Shown: positions 21,217 to 29,645, counted from the stretch's first letter. The stretch: DNA of 64,000 nt from an uncultured Tropicimonas sp. (GCA_947495685.1 CANLZY010000008.1:124001-188000); one strand, 5' to 3'. Numbers and translations: made by a program. Notes: generated by a model not told the origin, from the sequence alone.

Positions 21217-22692
21217 TCAGGAAAACGATCGCAGGATGAAATCCGGCACGTGGTCGCCCATGCCGACGACCTGGTCGTCGCGGCGCCCACGGGCGTTGCG
21301 GCGCTGGTTGCCAGACCCCTGTTCGTCGCGTGCCGGGCGCGGCTCCCGTGCGGGACGCGGCTCGCGGGCCGGACGTTTCTCCGGCTCGGCGGCGACCGTC
21401 GGCTTGACCGGGACGGGCTTTGCCTCTGCCGGCCTGGTGTCCTTGGGTGCGGCGTCGACGGGCTTTGCCTCCGTGGGCTTGGCGGCCGCGGATTTGGCCT
21501 CCGACGGGCGGCGCGAGGAGGAGGTGCGGCTCTCGGTCCGTGTCACCTCCGGCACCCCGATCTGCGGGATGGAAACGCCGAGCAGCGCCTCGATCGCCGC
21601 CACCGACTTGTCGTCGGCCGGGGTCGCGATCATGAAGGTCGCGCCTTCACGCCCGGCCCGCCCGGTGCGCCCGATCCGGTGAACGTAATCCTCGGGATGG
21701 TTGGGCACGTCGAAGTTGAACACGTGGCTGACATTGGGAATGTCCAGCCCGCGGGCCGCCACATCCGAGGCCACCAGCAGCTTGATCGACCCATCCCGGA
21801 AACCGTCCAGCGTCCGGGTCCGGTGCGACTGGTCCAGATCGCCGTGGATCGGCTCGGCGTTGAAACCGGATTTCTTCAGCGACTTGGCAACGACATCGAC
21901 ATCGACCTTGCGGTTGCAGAAGATGATCGCGTTGCGGAACTTGTCGCCCTCGCTCTTGATCAGCTCGCGCAACACGGTGCGCTTTTCGCTCGCGGTGCGG
22001 TCGCGGCGGGTCGGCTTGAACTGCACCAGCCCCTGGGTGATGGTCTCGGAGGCCGTCGCCTGACGGGCCACCTCGACCTTGACCGGCGCGTGCAGGAAGG
22101 TGTTGGTGATCCGCTCGATCTCCGGCGGCATCGTCGCGGAGAAAAACAGCGTCTGCCGGGTGAACGGCGTCAGCTGGAAGATCCGCTCGATGTCGGGGAT
22201 GAAGCCCATGTCCAGCATCCGGTCGGCCTCGTCGACCACCATGATCTGCACACCGGTCAGCAACAGCTTGCCGCGCTCGAAATGGTCCAGCAACCGGCCC
22301 GGCGTCGCAATCAGCACATCGACACCCTTGTCGATCAGCTTGTCCTGCTCGCCAAAGGAAACGCCGCCGATCAGCAGCGCCTTGGTCAGCTTGGTGTGCT
22401 TGGCATAGGCTTCGAAATTCTCGGCAACCTGTGCGGCCAGTTCGCGCGTCGGCGCCAGCACAAGGCTGCGCGGCATCCGGGCGCGGGCGCGTCCGCGGCC
22501 CAGCAAAGTGATCATCGGCAGCGTGAAGCCGGCGGTCTTGCCCGTGCCGGTCTGGGCAATGCCCAGAACGTCCTTGCCTTCCAGGGCGGGCGGGATCGCG
22601 CCTGCCTGGATCGGTGTCGGCGTGTCATAGCCAGTCTCTTCGATGGCTTTCAGGACCTTGGGGCCCAGGTTGAGGTCGGAAAATTTTATCAT
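21217..22692 (-). CDS. DEAD-box RNA helicase, RhlE-like
   Basis: ATG 22692 gives a 491-residue protein starting 'MIKFSDLNLGPKVLKAIEE', the usual N-terminus of RhlE-type helicases. The frame stays open further upstream to 23055, but that part has no family similarity. All core motifs are present: Q motif 'TPTPIQAGAIP', Walker A 'AQTGTGKT', 'PTRELAAQ', 'DEAD', 'SAT' and 'HRIGRTGRAG'. Residues after about 385 form an Ala/Pro/Lys/Arg-rich low-complexity tail with repeated 'PAREPR', typical of RNA-binding tails. It likely acts in ribosome assembly or RNA decay; rhlE is probable but not certain among paralogues. Confidence 0.93.
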   Translation of the reverse strand: MIKFSDLNLGPKVLKAIEETGYDTPTPIQAGAIPPALEGKDVLGIAQTGTGKTAGFTLPMITLLGRGRARARMPRSLVLAPTRELAAQVAENFEAYAKHTKLTKALLIGGVSFGEQDKLIDKGVDVLIATPGRLLDHFERGKLLLTGVQIMVVDEADRMLDMGFIPDIERIFQLTPFTRQTLFFSATMPPEIERITNTFLHAPVKVEVARQATASETITQGLVQFKPTRRDRTASEKRTVLRELIKSEGDKFRNAIIFCNRKVDVDVVAKSLKKSGFNAEPIHGDLDQSHRTRTLDGFRDGSIKLLVASDVAARGLDIPNVSHVFNFDVPNHPEDYVHRIGRTGRAGREGATFMIATPADDKSVAAIEALLGVSIPQIGVPEVTRTESRTSSSRRPSEAKSAAAKPTEAKPVDAAPKDTRPAEAKPVPVKPTVAAEPEKRPAREPRPAREPRPARDEQGSGNQRRNARGRRDDQVVGMGDHVPDFILRSFS

Positions 22693-23035
22693 GTACGTCC
22701 AGTTCTGGTGACCCTTTGGGGCCACAATGGAATGGGACGTGAAACTCAGACGCCCCGGCGGCTCGTGTCCACGCGGCTCGCAGACTTGATGCCGTTTACC
22801 GCAGGTTCCCCCGGGGGTCAACGGATCGCCCGACCTCCGGCCCCAGAGTGGCAAAAACAGCGGGCAATCCGGCTCCTTTCCGCCGTTTGCGGGGGAAGAT
22901 GCCGGAGTTCCGCATAAACCGGGGGTATAGGGGGCCGGAATAAACCTCGGTTGAATTGCCCGGACGGTGCATGGCGGCGACCGTGGTGCGCACCGGGGCG
23001 GCATGCCCCCGGGCGCCATGTCTGGAGGAGACCCC
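22693..23035. other. 343 bp divergent promoter region (helicase / RTX protein)
   Basis: Both flanking genes read away from this interval, so it must hold two promoters. No clear -35/-10 pair stands out by eye. CTGGAGGAGA just before 23036 is the RTX gene's ribosome binding site. Confidence 0.5.
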
Positions 23036-24625
23036 ATGGGAACGATTGTCGGCACAACCGCTGCGGAGCAGCTGATCGGGACCCTGGGCGACGATCTGTT
23101 CCAGTCTCTGGGAACGCAGGCCGCCGGAGAGGTCGATCGGCTGGTCGGGCTGGACGGGGCCGATATCTATGACCTGTCGGGCGGCACGATCCACGCCTAT
23201 GTGATCGACGACCGGGGCAGGGATGGCGGGATCGATGAAATCGTCAACGCCGGCGCGCTCTACCAGTCCGCCAGCCTCGGCTACCAGGGTTGGGCCACGG
23301 CCGAACAGGTCGGCGACGACCTTGTCCTGCACCTGCCGCACCGCCCCTACCGGTTCCGCAAGGTGGCGCGCCCGGCCTACGAGATCGAGATCGTCGACCA
23401 CTACGCCGGCACCGGGGTGGAGACCCTGACGGCGGGCGGCGTGCTCTATCACCTCGCCACCGGGCCGCTGGGCTCGGCGCTGCCCGACATCCTCGCCGGT
23501 GGCGCGGTCGATGACGTGTTCGACTCGGGCGCCGGCAACGACTTTGTCACCGGCAATGACGGCCAGGACGCCCTGCGCCTCGGCAATGGCGCCGATGTCG
23601 GCTTTGGCGGCGCGGGCGACGACAGGATCCTGGGCGGGCGCGGCCATGACAAGGTCCATGGCGACGACGGCAAGGACACGCTGCTGGGGGGCAAGGGGAA
23701 CGACTGGATCGACGGCGGCGCGGGCAAGGACGTGCTGCGTGGCAACGCTGGCACCGACTGGATCACCGGCGGCGGTGGCACCGACCGGCTGTTCGGCGGC
23801 ACCGGCACCGACACGCTGGACGGTGGCCGTGGCAACGATCTGCTGATGGGCGGGCGCGGGGCAGACATCTACGCCATCTCGCTTCCGGAGGCCGACGACG
23901 CCAGCGCCGGCAGCGACGTGATTGCCGAATGGGGCGAGGCCGGCACCTGGACGACGCATGACACCATCGAGCTGCGCGGGCTCTACGGCCCCTCCGGCAG
24001 CTCGGTCCTCGAAACCCTTGCCGCGCTGCGCTTCACCCGCGAGGGGGACGACATGGTGATGGAGGTGACTGGAGGCAGCCGCGCCCATGTGACCGTCGAA
24101 GACATGTTCAACGCCGCCACCCATGACAAGACCTTCGTGGAGGAACTGTCGCTCAACGGCGCCTATTGGGCACCGATGACCTTCATGTTCCTCGATTCCG
24201 TGACCGGAGACATCGGCGACGACCGCTCGATCTTTTCGACCTATGGCGCGGACCTGAACGAGGTCATCTTTGGCAGCGCGGATGACGACGAGATCTTTGG
24301 CGGCACCGGCACCAACTTCATCTGGACCGGCGCGGGCGCGGATGTCCTGATCTACAAGGTCGGCGACGGCCAGAAACAGGGGGATCTGGGCGGGGCGATC
24401 TCGCGCGATATCGTGCAGGATTTCGACCCGAGTCGCGACCGGCTCGACTTTACCGAGGTGGCCAAGGACATCGGCGTGCAGGTCGACGCGCTGGTGATCG
24501 GGGCGGATGCCGATGGCGACGCGACGATCTTCCTGGACACCGGAGATTTCGAGAAGGCCGACATCTCCATCGAACTGCGCGGTGTCGCGATGGCCGATGT
24601 CACCGAGGATCTGTTCCTGTTCTGA
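23036..24625 (+). CDS. RTX-type calcium-binding protein, probably secreted by a type I system
   Basis: ATG 23036 follows the strong ribosome binding site CTGGAGGAG; the upstream in-frame ATG at 22967 lacks one. The 529-residue acidic protein has no Sec signal. Residues about 156-278 are tandem calcium-binding nonapeptides of the GGxGxDxLx type ('GGRGHDKVHGDDGKDTLLGG' and more). A second short block occurs near 415. The end 'ADVTEDLFLF' is like C-terminal uncleaved signals for type I export. No catalytic domain is recognised and no T1SS genes are nearby. The hydrophilic N-terminal 130 residues are unassigned. Confidence 0.88.
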   Translation: MGTIVGTTAAEQLIGTLGDDLFQSLGTQAAGEVDRLVGLDGADIYDLSGGTIHAYVIDDRGRDGGIDEIVNAGALYQSASLGYQGWATAEQVGDDLVLHLPHRPYRFRKVARPAYEIEIVDHYAGTGVETLTAGGVLYHLATGPLGSALPDILAGGAVDDVFDSGAGNDFVTGNDGQDALRLGNGADVGFGGAGDDRILGGRGHDKVHGDDGKDTLLGGKGNDWIDGGAGKDVLRGNAGTDWITGGGGTDRLFGGTGTDTLDGGRGNDLLMGGRGADIYAISLPEADDASAGSDVIAEWGEAGTWTTHDTIELRGLYGPSGSSVLETLAALRFTREGDDMVMEVTGGSRAHVTVEDMFNAATHDKTFVEELSLNGAYWAPMTFMFLDSVTGDIGDDRSIFSTYGADLNEVIFGSADDDEIFGGTGTNFIWTGAGADVLIYKVGDGQKQGDLGGAISRDIVQDFDPSRDRLDFTEVAKDIGVQVDALVIGADADGDATIFLDTGDFEKADISIELRGVAMADVTEDLFLF

Positions 24626-24672
24626 TCCTCCCGGATCCGGCGGCGCGCCTGCGGCGCAATCCTCCTGCCTCG

Positions 24673-24694
24673 CGCCGCCCCTTCGGGCGGCGCT
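24673..24694. terminator. hairpin between convergent RTX gene and prfC
   Basis: GCGCCGCCC-cttc-GGGCGGCGC is a perfect 9-bp stem, followed at 24704-24720 by a second stem GCGCTGG-cgt-CCAGCGC. The genes converge here, so this probably serves as a bidirectional 3'-end signal. No long T-run is present. Confidence 0.5.
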
Positions 24695-24728
24695 CAGGCG
24701 GGCGCTGGCGTCCAGCGCGCGCGCCGTC

Positions 24729-26336
24729 TCAGACCATCATTTCCTTGGTCGCCGACAGCGTCAGGTCCGGGTAATCGCGTTCGATCCGGTCGATGTCCCA
24801 TTGCAGCCGTGTCAGGTAGACGAGGTCGCCGTCGTTGTCCTGCGCCATGTGCCCCTTGTTGGCATTGGCAAAGGCATCGACCTTGTCCTTGGGCCCGGTC
24901 ACCCAGCGGGCCGAGGTGAACTGCGACGGCTCGAACCGCACCGGCAGCCCGTATTCCTGCTCGATCCGGCTGGCCAGCACCTCGAACTGCAACTGCCCGA
25001 CCACGCCGACGATGAAGCCCGAGCTGATCACCGGCTTGAACACCTTGGCCGCGCCTTCCTCGGCAAACTGCATCAGCGCCTTTTCCAGGTGCTTGGCCTT
25101 CATCGGGTCGCCCGCCCGGCAGGTCTGCAACAGCTCCGGCGCAAATGACGGAATGCCCGTCACCCGCAGCGCCTCGCCCTCGGTCAGCGTGTCGCCGATC
25201 CGCAGCTGGCCGTGGTTGGGAATGCCGATGATGTCGCCGGCCCAGGCCTCCTCGGCCAGCTCCCGGTCCGAGGCCAGGAACAGCACCGGGTTGCTCACCG
25301 CCATCGGCTTTTTCGTCCGCACATGCGTCAGCTTCATGCCGCGCCGGAAATGCCCCGACGCCACCCGCAGAAACGCCACCCGGTCGCGGTGCTTGGGGTC
25401 CATGTTGGCCTGCACCTTGAACACGAACCCGGTGACGTTGGTCTCCTCGGGGGCAATCGCGCGCGGCGTCGCCCGCTGCACCTGCGGCTCCGGCCCAAAG
25501 GCGCCGATGCCGTCCATCAGCTCCTTCACCCCGAACGAATTGATCGCCGACCCGAACCAGATCGGCGACATGTGCCCCTCCAGCACCGATTGCGGGTCCA
25601 GTCTGGGCAGCAGCTCGCGCGCCATCTCCAGCTCTTCCAGCAGCGTCTCCAGCAGGTGCGCGGGCACATGCTCGCGCAGCCTCGGGTCGTCCAGCCCGTC
25701 GATCTTGATGCTTTCGGCCACCTTGTTGCGATCCGCGCGGTCCATCAGCTCCAGCCGGTCGCGCAGGATGTCATAGCAGCCGATGAAATCCCGCCCCTGG
25801 CCGATCGGCCAGCTGGCCGGCGTCACGTCGATCGCCAGGTTCTCCTGGATCTCGTCGATGATATCGAACGTGTCGCGGCTCTCGCGGTCCATCTTGTTGC
25901 AGAACGTCAGGATCGGCAGGTCTCGCAGCCGGCACACCTCGAACAGCTTGCGCGTCTGGCTCTCCACGCCCTTGGCGCCGTCGATCACCATCACCGCGGC
26001 ATCCACCGCCGTCAGCGTGCGATAGGTATCCTCGGAAAAATCCGAGTGGCCGGGCGTGTCCACCAGGTTGAACCGGAAATCGCCAAAATCGAACGACATC
26101 GCCGAGGCCGACACCGAGATCCCCCGGTCCTTCTCCATCTGCATGAAGTCCGACCGCGTCCGCCGCGCCTCGCCCTTGGCGCGCACCTGTCCGGCCATCT
26201 GGATGGCGCCGCCATACAACAGGAACTTTTCCGTCAGCGTCGTCTTGCCGGCGTCGGGGTGCGAAATGATCGCGAATGTCCGGCGACGGGCAATCTCGGG
26301 CGGCAGGTCGGGGCGATTTGAGGCGGTGTCCAGCAT
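24729..26336 (-). CDS. prfC: peptide chain release factor 3 (RF3)
   Basis: ATG 26336 gives 535 residues, the usual RF3 size; the frame is open upstream to 26462 without family similarity. RF3 is the GTPase that removes RF1/RF2 from the ribosome after peptide release. GTPase motifs are 'ISHPDAGKTTLTEK' (P-loop), 'DTPGHSDFSEDTYR' (G3) and 'TFCNKMD' (G4). The 'DRGISVSASAM' switch region and the C-terminal 'FVVGVVGQLQFEV'-type domain match RF3 rather than EF-G. Transcribed alone. Confidence 0.97.
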   Translation of the reverse strand: MLDTASNRPDLPPEIARRRTFAIISHPDAGKTTLTEKFLLYGGAIQMAGQVRAKGEARRTRSDFMQMEKDRGISVSASAMSFDFGDFRFNLVDTPGHSDFSEDTYRTLTAVDAAVMVIDGAKGVESQTRKLFEVCRLRDLPILTFCNKMDRESRDTFDIIDEIQENLAIDVTPASWPIGQGRDFIGCYDILRDRLELMDRADRNKVAESIKIDGLDDPRLREHVPAHLLETLLEELEMARELLPRLDPQSVLEGHMSPIWFGSAINSFGVKELMDGIGAFGPEPQVQRATPRAIAPEETNVTGFVFKVQANMDPKHRDRVAFLRVASGHFRRGMKLTHVRTKKPMAVSNPVLFLASDRELAEEAWAGDIIGIPNHGQLRIGDTLTEGEALRVTGIPSFAPELLQTCRAGDPMKAKHLEKALMQFAEEGAAKVFKPVISSGFIVGVVGQLQFEVLASRIEQEYGLPVRFEPSQFTSARWVTGPKDKVDAFANANKGHMAQDNDGDLVYLTRLQWDIDRIERDYPDLTLSATKEMMV

Positions 26337-26469
26337 GCAGGCGATATAGGCGAGCACCGCTCCGGGTGCAATTGCGCAGACGCGCCGACCAAAACGCGCC
26401 GCCTCTGGTCCGGCGCCCTCGTGCCGCGATGCAGCAAATGCATGGCGGGCAGTCCGGCTCAACAGTGGT

Positions 26470-26479
26470 TTAGCGCTAA
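26470..26479. promoter_or_regulatory. TTAGCGCTAA palindrome, LacI-type operator candidate
   Basis: A perfect 10-bp palindrome (extended GTTTAGCGCTAACA, nearly symmetric over 14 bp) lies 62 bases before the small gene at 26542 and 134 bases upstream of prfC. Cores of this form with a central CG are typical of LacI-family operators; no LacI-type gene is in the window. Confidence 0.3.
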
Positions 26480-26541
26480 CAGGGCGCCTATGTTCAAGTC
26501 ATCGGAAACACCCCGACAGACACCAGACCGGAGACACACAC

Positions 26542-26703
26542 ATGACCCTGATCACCGCCATCCGCGCCACCGCCGCCAAACGCGCCAGCTACCGCCGCAC
26601 CCTGCGCGAACTGCGCGCCATGTCCCCCGACGTCGCCCTCGACCTGGATATCGACCGCGCCGCCGCTGAAAAACTCGCCCGCACCGCCGTCTACGGTGGC
26701 TGA
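26542..26703 (+). CDS. 53-residue DUF1127-like basic peptide
   Basis: ATG 26542 with CCGGAGA upstream; stop TGA 26701-26703. The protein is Arg/Ala-rich with 'KRASYRRTLRELRAMSPDVALDLDIDR' in the middle and ends 'ARTAVYGG'. It resembles the small DUF1127 (YjiS-like) proteins abundant in Rhodobacteraceae, some of which act as small RNA- or phosphate-related regulators in other alphaproteobacteria. The family assignment is by eye. A strong terminator follows at 26771. Confidence 0.7.
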   Translation: MTLITAIRATAAKRASYRRTLRELRAMSPDVALDLDIDRAAAEKLARTAVYGG

Positions 26704-26770
26704 CGGGATGCGGCCGAGCCCCGGCGCGCGCCCCGCGTCCCCCTCCAGCGCCCGACAGCGCACACCCTGA

Positions 26771-26803
26771 TGGGCAGCCCCGCGGCTGCCCATTGTCGTT
26801 TCA
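26771..26803. terminator. rho-independent-like terminator, bidirectional
   Basis: TGGGCAGCC (26771-26779), loop CCGC, GGCTGCCCA (26784-26792), then TTGTCGTTT. It lies between the DUF1127-like gene (+) and the small membrane gene (-), whose stop is at 26812. Confidence 0.7.
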
Positions 26804-26811
26804 GGCCAGCG

Positions 26812-26991
26812 TTACTCCGGCGGGTCGGTCAGCAGGTTGATCACCGTCGCGCCCAGGATCCAGATCCCGAACATCAGGAACGTCGCCATCCCATAAGAAT
26901 ACAGATGGCCGACATAGCCTCCCAGCCCGGCCACCACCCCAAGCGCCCCGTTCACCCCCTGCAATTCCCGCCGCTTCGACTTCCAGTCCAT
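26812..26991 (-). CDS. 59-residue hypothetical membrane protein
   Basis: ATG 26991 follows a GGGGGGCTTGGG stretch. A basic N-terminus 'MDWKSKRREL' is followed by a Gly-rich hydrophobic stretch (about 13-33) and a second one (about 35-55), ending 'LLTDPPE'. It is probably a two-helix inner-membrane protein. The reading frame stays open upstream to 27264, but that part runs through a dispersed repeat and does not look coding. No family recognised. Confidence 0.6.
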   Translation of the reverse strand: MDWKSKRRELQGVNGALGVVAGLGGYVGHLYSYGMATFLMFGIWILGATVINLLTDPPE

Positions 26992-27307
26992 CCCAAGCCC
27001 CCCGCATGAGTCGCCCGCCCCCAGCCTCTGCCGGCGCCCCGGTCGATTCAAGCCAGCCGTGTCGCTTGGGCCTGCCTGCCTCCATCTGCCGCTGTCGCCA
27101 TCCCGTGGGAATGGCGATGACCGACAGGGACACCCAGCTTGGCAAGGCCCCCCCCCGGCGGCAGTCGACACAAAGCATCGGGTGCGGACCTTCCGCCCGA
27201 CACCTCGAACGACGGTAACCTGCTGCGCATTGCCGCCGTTGGGTAGCATTTCACCGACACCCAATTTGCCCGCCCCTCAATCGCGGAGCGGGCATTGTCA
27301 GGCCGTG
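26992..27307. other. 316 bp with a dispersed-repeat copy
   Basis: No gene supported. It holds a 39-base repeat (27184-27222) that recurs 1.2 kb downstream. Both strands show short open frames across the repeat with no ribosome binding sites. Confidence 0.5.
27184..27222 (+). repeat. 39-base dispersed repeat A, copy 1
   Basis: GCGGACCTTCCGCCCGACAC and the following 19 bases (ending GGTAACCTG) match 28392-28430 with a single mismatch (C for T at position 10). Same orientation. Confidence 0.8.
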
Positions 27308-27754
27308 TCAGGCCCCGGGCATTGCCATCTTGCGGTTCACTTGACCGGAAGGTTCGTGCAGTTCGTCCTCCACGAACTCGAAACCATAGCGTTCATAGAA
27401 CGGACGCCCGATTTTGTTGTCGCGAAAGACCTCCACCTTCAGCGGCCCCTTGAGGGCAAAGGCGTGATCCACAAGTGCCTTGCCATATCCCTTCCCGTGC
27501 ACTGCCGGGTCGAGAAACAGGCCGCCGATTTCATTGCCGAGAAGAGCGATGAAACCGATAACCCTCCCATCTTCCTCCAACACGTAGGTTTCCGCATTGG
27601 GAAGGTAGATGTCGCGCATCGCCTGGTGCACCTCGGCTACGAAGTCCGGGGCGAGAAATGGATGCGCGATGGCATTGGCCCTTTGCCAGATGGCAATCAC
27701 GGGTTCGATGTCGTCAGCGTGGTATGGGCGGATTGATTGATTGATGTCTGTCAT
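27308..27754 (-). CDS. GNAT-family N-acetyltransferase, possible YjhX partner
   Basis: ATG 27754 gives 148 residues (an open extension upstream to 27865 runs over the neighbouring gene). The GNAT core is clear: 'RPYHADDIEPVIAIW' at the start, acetyl-CoA loop 'GLFLDPAVHGKGYGKALV' (about 88-105) and 'NKIGRPFYERYGFEFVED'. Overall it looks like the YjaB-type single-domain group. It lies 14 bases downstream of a YjhX-family toxin gene on the same strand. In E. coli the toxin gene yjhX is likewise followed by yjhQ, a GNAT protein reported to act as antitoxin, so that role is plausible here but inferred. Confidence 0.9.
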   Translation of the reverse strand: MTDINQSIRPYHADDIEPVIAIWQRANAIAHPFLAPDFVAEVHQAMRDIYLPNAETYVLEEDGRVIGFIALLGNEIGGLFLDPAVHGKGYGKALVDHAFALKGPLKVEVFRDNKIGRPFYERYGFEFVEDELHEPSGQVNRKMAMPGA

Positions 27755-27768
27755 TGTCTTGAACCTTG

Positions 27769-28026
27769 TTATCGTTGGTTGAGTTGCGCGCGGACAGATT
27801 TGATGCCCAGCGGCGATGCGCGATAGGGGCGTCCGTTCTGCGAGCGGATAAGGCGGCGTCTCCAAAGACGTTGGAACACGTCAAGCGTGCAGTCTGTCAG
27901 GACATGACCTTCACGCGTGTAGCAGGTGATGTCGCGTATCTTGCCGTTCTCGCACCGTTCGTGGTGGATGGCTCCACCGAGGGCGAGTTCATGCAAAACA
28001 CGCTGTTCGTGCTTTGAGATATTCAA
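27769..28026 (-). CDS. yjhX: YjhX/TopAI-family toxin, TTG start
   Basis: An 85-residue protein matching the small YjhX family over its whole length: 'NISKHEQRVLHELALGG' at the start, 'ITCYTREGHVLTDCTLDVF' in the middle, 'RRLIRSQNGRPYRAS' and a 'VRAQLNQR' end. E. coli YjhX (TopAI) inhibits DNA topoisomerase I. The only start that fits the family N-terminus is TTG at 28026; the nearest ATG (28045) is out of frame. A weak start would keep toxin synthesis low. The GNAT gene follows after 14 bases. Confidence 0.88.
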   Translation of the reverse strand: MNISKHEQRVLHELALGGAIHHERCENGKIRDITCYTREGHVLTDCTLDVFQRLWRRRLIRSQNGRPYRASPLGIKSVRAQLNQR

Positions 28027-28506
28027 CGGAGTGTCTCGATTTCATGAGAGTACAGAAACGGGATCACTCAGCCCTTCGCGTGAGTGTCCTTGTCGTAACT
28101 GGTGTTCCTGAAGCCTGGTTGGTCAGGAACGGGCGTCAGGCCCGGGACTCTTGCATAAAATCTCCATTACAAAAGGCGGATTGCCTCTCGCTGCGCGGCA
28201 CGTACTCCTCGTTGCGAGACGGGGCAAGTGGCGTGGTTCAGGGACATTTGAACGTGCTCGAATTGCCACAACCAGTTTCGCGATAGGCCAACAACTGCAG
28301 TATTTCCGGCCTAACTCGCTTTGCATCTGGCAAGGCAGGTGAGTACCAGACGTTCGCGATGAAACGCGCCAAGGTCAAAACAGCGGACAAAGCGGACCTT
28401 TCGCCCGACACCTCGAACGACGGTAACCTGCGCAATCCCATCATCGCATCGCCTTCGGGCAATGTCCGCTATGCGAACGCTCTCGCCAGCGCCACGAGCG
28501 AGAAGC
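28027..28506. other. 480 bp without a gene, holding repeat A copy 2
   Basis: No open frame here has a convincing start signal or family. The interval contains the promoter of the YjhX-family gene (unidentified) and the second copy of repeat A (28392-28430), and borders the 3' end of the GIY-YIG-like gene. Base composition is mixed and AT-richer than the core genes. Confidence 0.5.
28392..28430 (+). repeat. 39-base dispersed repeat A, copy 2
   Basis: Matches 27184-27222 with one mismatch, same orientation. The sequence around it also carries a second GCGGACAAAGCGGAC stretch just upstream (28383-28397). Confidence 0.8.
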
Positions 28507-29301
28507 CTATGAAGATCGTGTGACGAGATTCGCAAAGTCTTTTTCGTGTTGGTGCTCTAGCTGAACGATTTTGGCCTCCAGTTCCTCACATGCGGCATCG
28601 TATTCACCTGTAGACGGCCATCGAGGAACAAGGATGTGTTTTGCAAAAAAAGCCAAATGCTCTCGGTGGCTTGTATTTGACCTGCCTGCCTCACCCAACA
28701 ATTGAAATGCCACGAGATACCTTGCTACGAGACCATTTCTGTTCCACGCTTGAAAGAGACAGCGGCTTTTTCTGTTTCTGGGTGGGTGCGCCATGCCTTG
28801 AGTGATCTCAATGAAATGCTCTTTGAGTTCGGTGTCGCTTAGATGCCGATCTGTCCAGTTATAGGCTGGAGGGTTTGCTGGAGGGTCAAATACTTCAAGA
28901 TCCCACGTTGGTATACTAGTTGACCGTTTGACCGATTTTCTGGCCACTTTGCTTGATGCCTCGCTCACTGAACGCCGCTCGACATTCAAGTCGGGCAAAT
29001 CCACGTCGGCCACTTTCAAAAGGAACCTGAGCGCATCCCGGACGCATTTTTCAGCCTCATCTGGAGCCACGAAAAAGAGCTCAGTATTGTTTGATACGCG
29101 CTTGTCGGCAAGAACCCTATGAACGTGCCTCTCAACATCCTCGGCATATCCATCAGGCACAGCAATCACGATTTGCTCTTCGTGCGCTACGCCGCGTTCA
29201 CGACTGTAGCTTCGACGCCGAGCGTCCGGATCGTCGCCTTCGTGCGATCCGATTTTCACGTCCGGTCTTTCAGACCCATGATTTATGTAGACAAACGCCA
29301 T
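28507..29301 (-). CDS. GIY-YIG/T5orf172-like nuclease-domain protein
   Basis: ATG 29301 gives 264 residues; the frame is open upstream to 29523, but that part crosses repeat B and lacks family features. The N-terminal 100 residues have the GIY-YIG-superfamily layout used by T5orf172/MUG113 domains: 'MAFVYINH' (strand with Tyr), 'DVKIGSHEGDDPDARRRSYS' (K-I-G and the Arg) and 'AEDVERHVHRVLADKRVSNN' followed by 'TELFFV' (Glu and helix). The rest is unassigned and Lys/Arg/Ser-rich in the middle. Codon use is AT-richer than in neighbouring genes, which points to recent acquisition. Such domains occur in phage and mobile-element proteins. Confidence 0.75.
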   Translation of the reverse strand: MAFVYINHGSERPDVKIGSHEGDDPDARRRSYSRERGVAHEEQIVIAVPDGYAEDVERHVHRVLADKRVSNNTELFFVAPDEAEKCVRDALRFLLKVADVDLPDLNVERRSVSEASSKVARKSVKRSTSIPTWDLEVFDPPANPPAYNWTDRHLSDTELKEHFIEITQGMAHPPRNRKSRCLFQAWNRNGLVARYLVAFQLLGEAGRSNTSHREHLAFFAKHILVPRWPSTGEYDAACEELEAKIVQLEHQHEKDFANLVTRSS

Positions 29302-29460
29302 CACATGATCTCTTTGAGAAGCTCTTGGAGTGATGTAGCAGGCGAGCGAGGAAACCGAAAGTCGCGCAATTCGGTGACCTTCCTTATAGGTAGGGGAAGT
29401 TGGTCTCGAAGCGGTCATCTGAGTTTTTACGCTGAGTGACTGCACAGTCGGCACCCCCCA

Positions 29461-29498
29461 GTTCGCGCTGACCGCAGCATCCGTCACAATGGGCTCTT
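29461..29498 (+). repeat. 38-base dispersed repeat B, copy 1
   Basis: GTTCGCGCTGACCGCAGCAT and the next 18 bases match 29646-29683 with two mismatches, same orientation, 185 bases apart. Confidence 0.8.
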
Positions 29499-29645
29499 CC
29501 CGGTCCTTGGTCGCACCGACCACGAATGGCAGCTTCCGGTTTGAATGATGATGCTGCGCCAGCGAAGCGGCTCAATCCGACCAACGTCTCCCTATCGGAC
29601 ATCCGATCAAATTCGTCGGATGATCGCAAGGTCGTCAAACTCCCT

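Noticed and set aside
26812-27264. 150-residue protein covering the 59-residue membrane ORF
   Set aside because: The upstream part crosses repeat A, lacks a ribosome binding site and has no domain; the short form starts at ATG 26991 after a G-rich Shine-Dalgarno stretch.
28507-29523. Longer GIY-YIG-like protein starting at 29523
   Set aside because: The added 74 residues run through repeat B and a low-complexity stretch; the domain begins naturally at ATG 29301.
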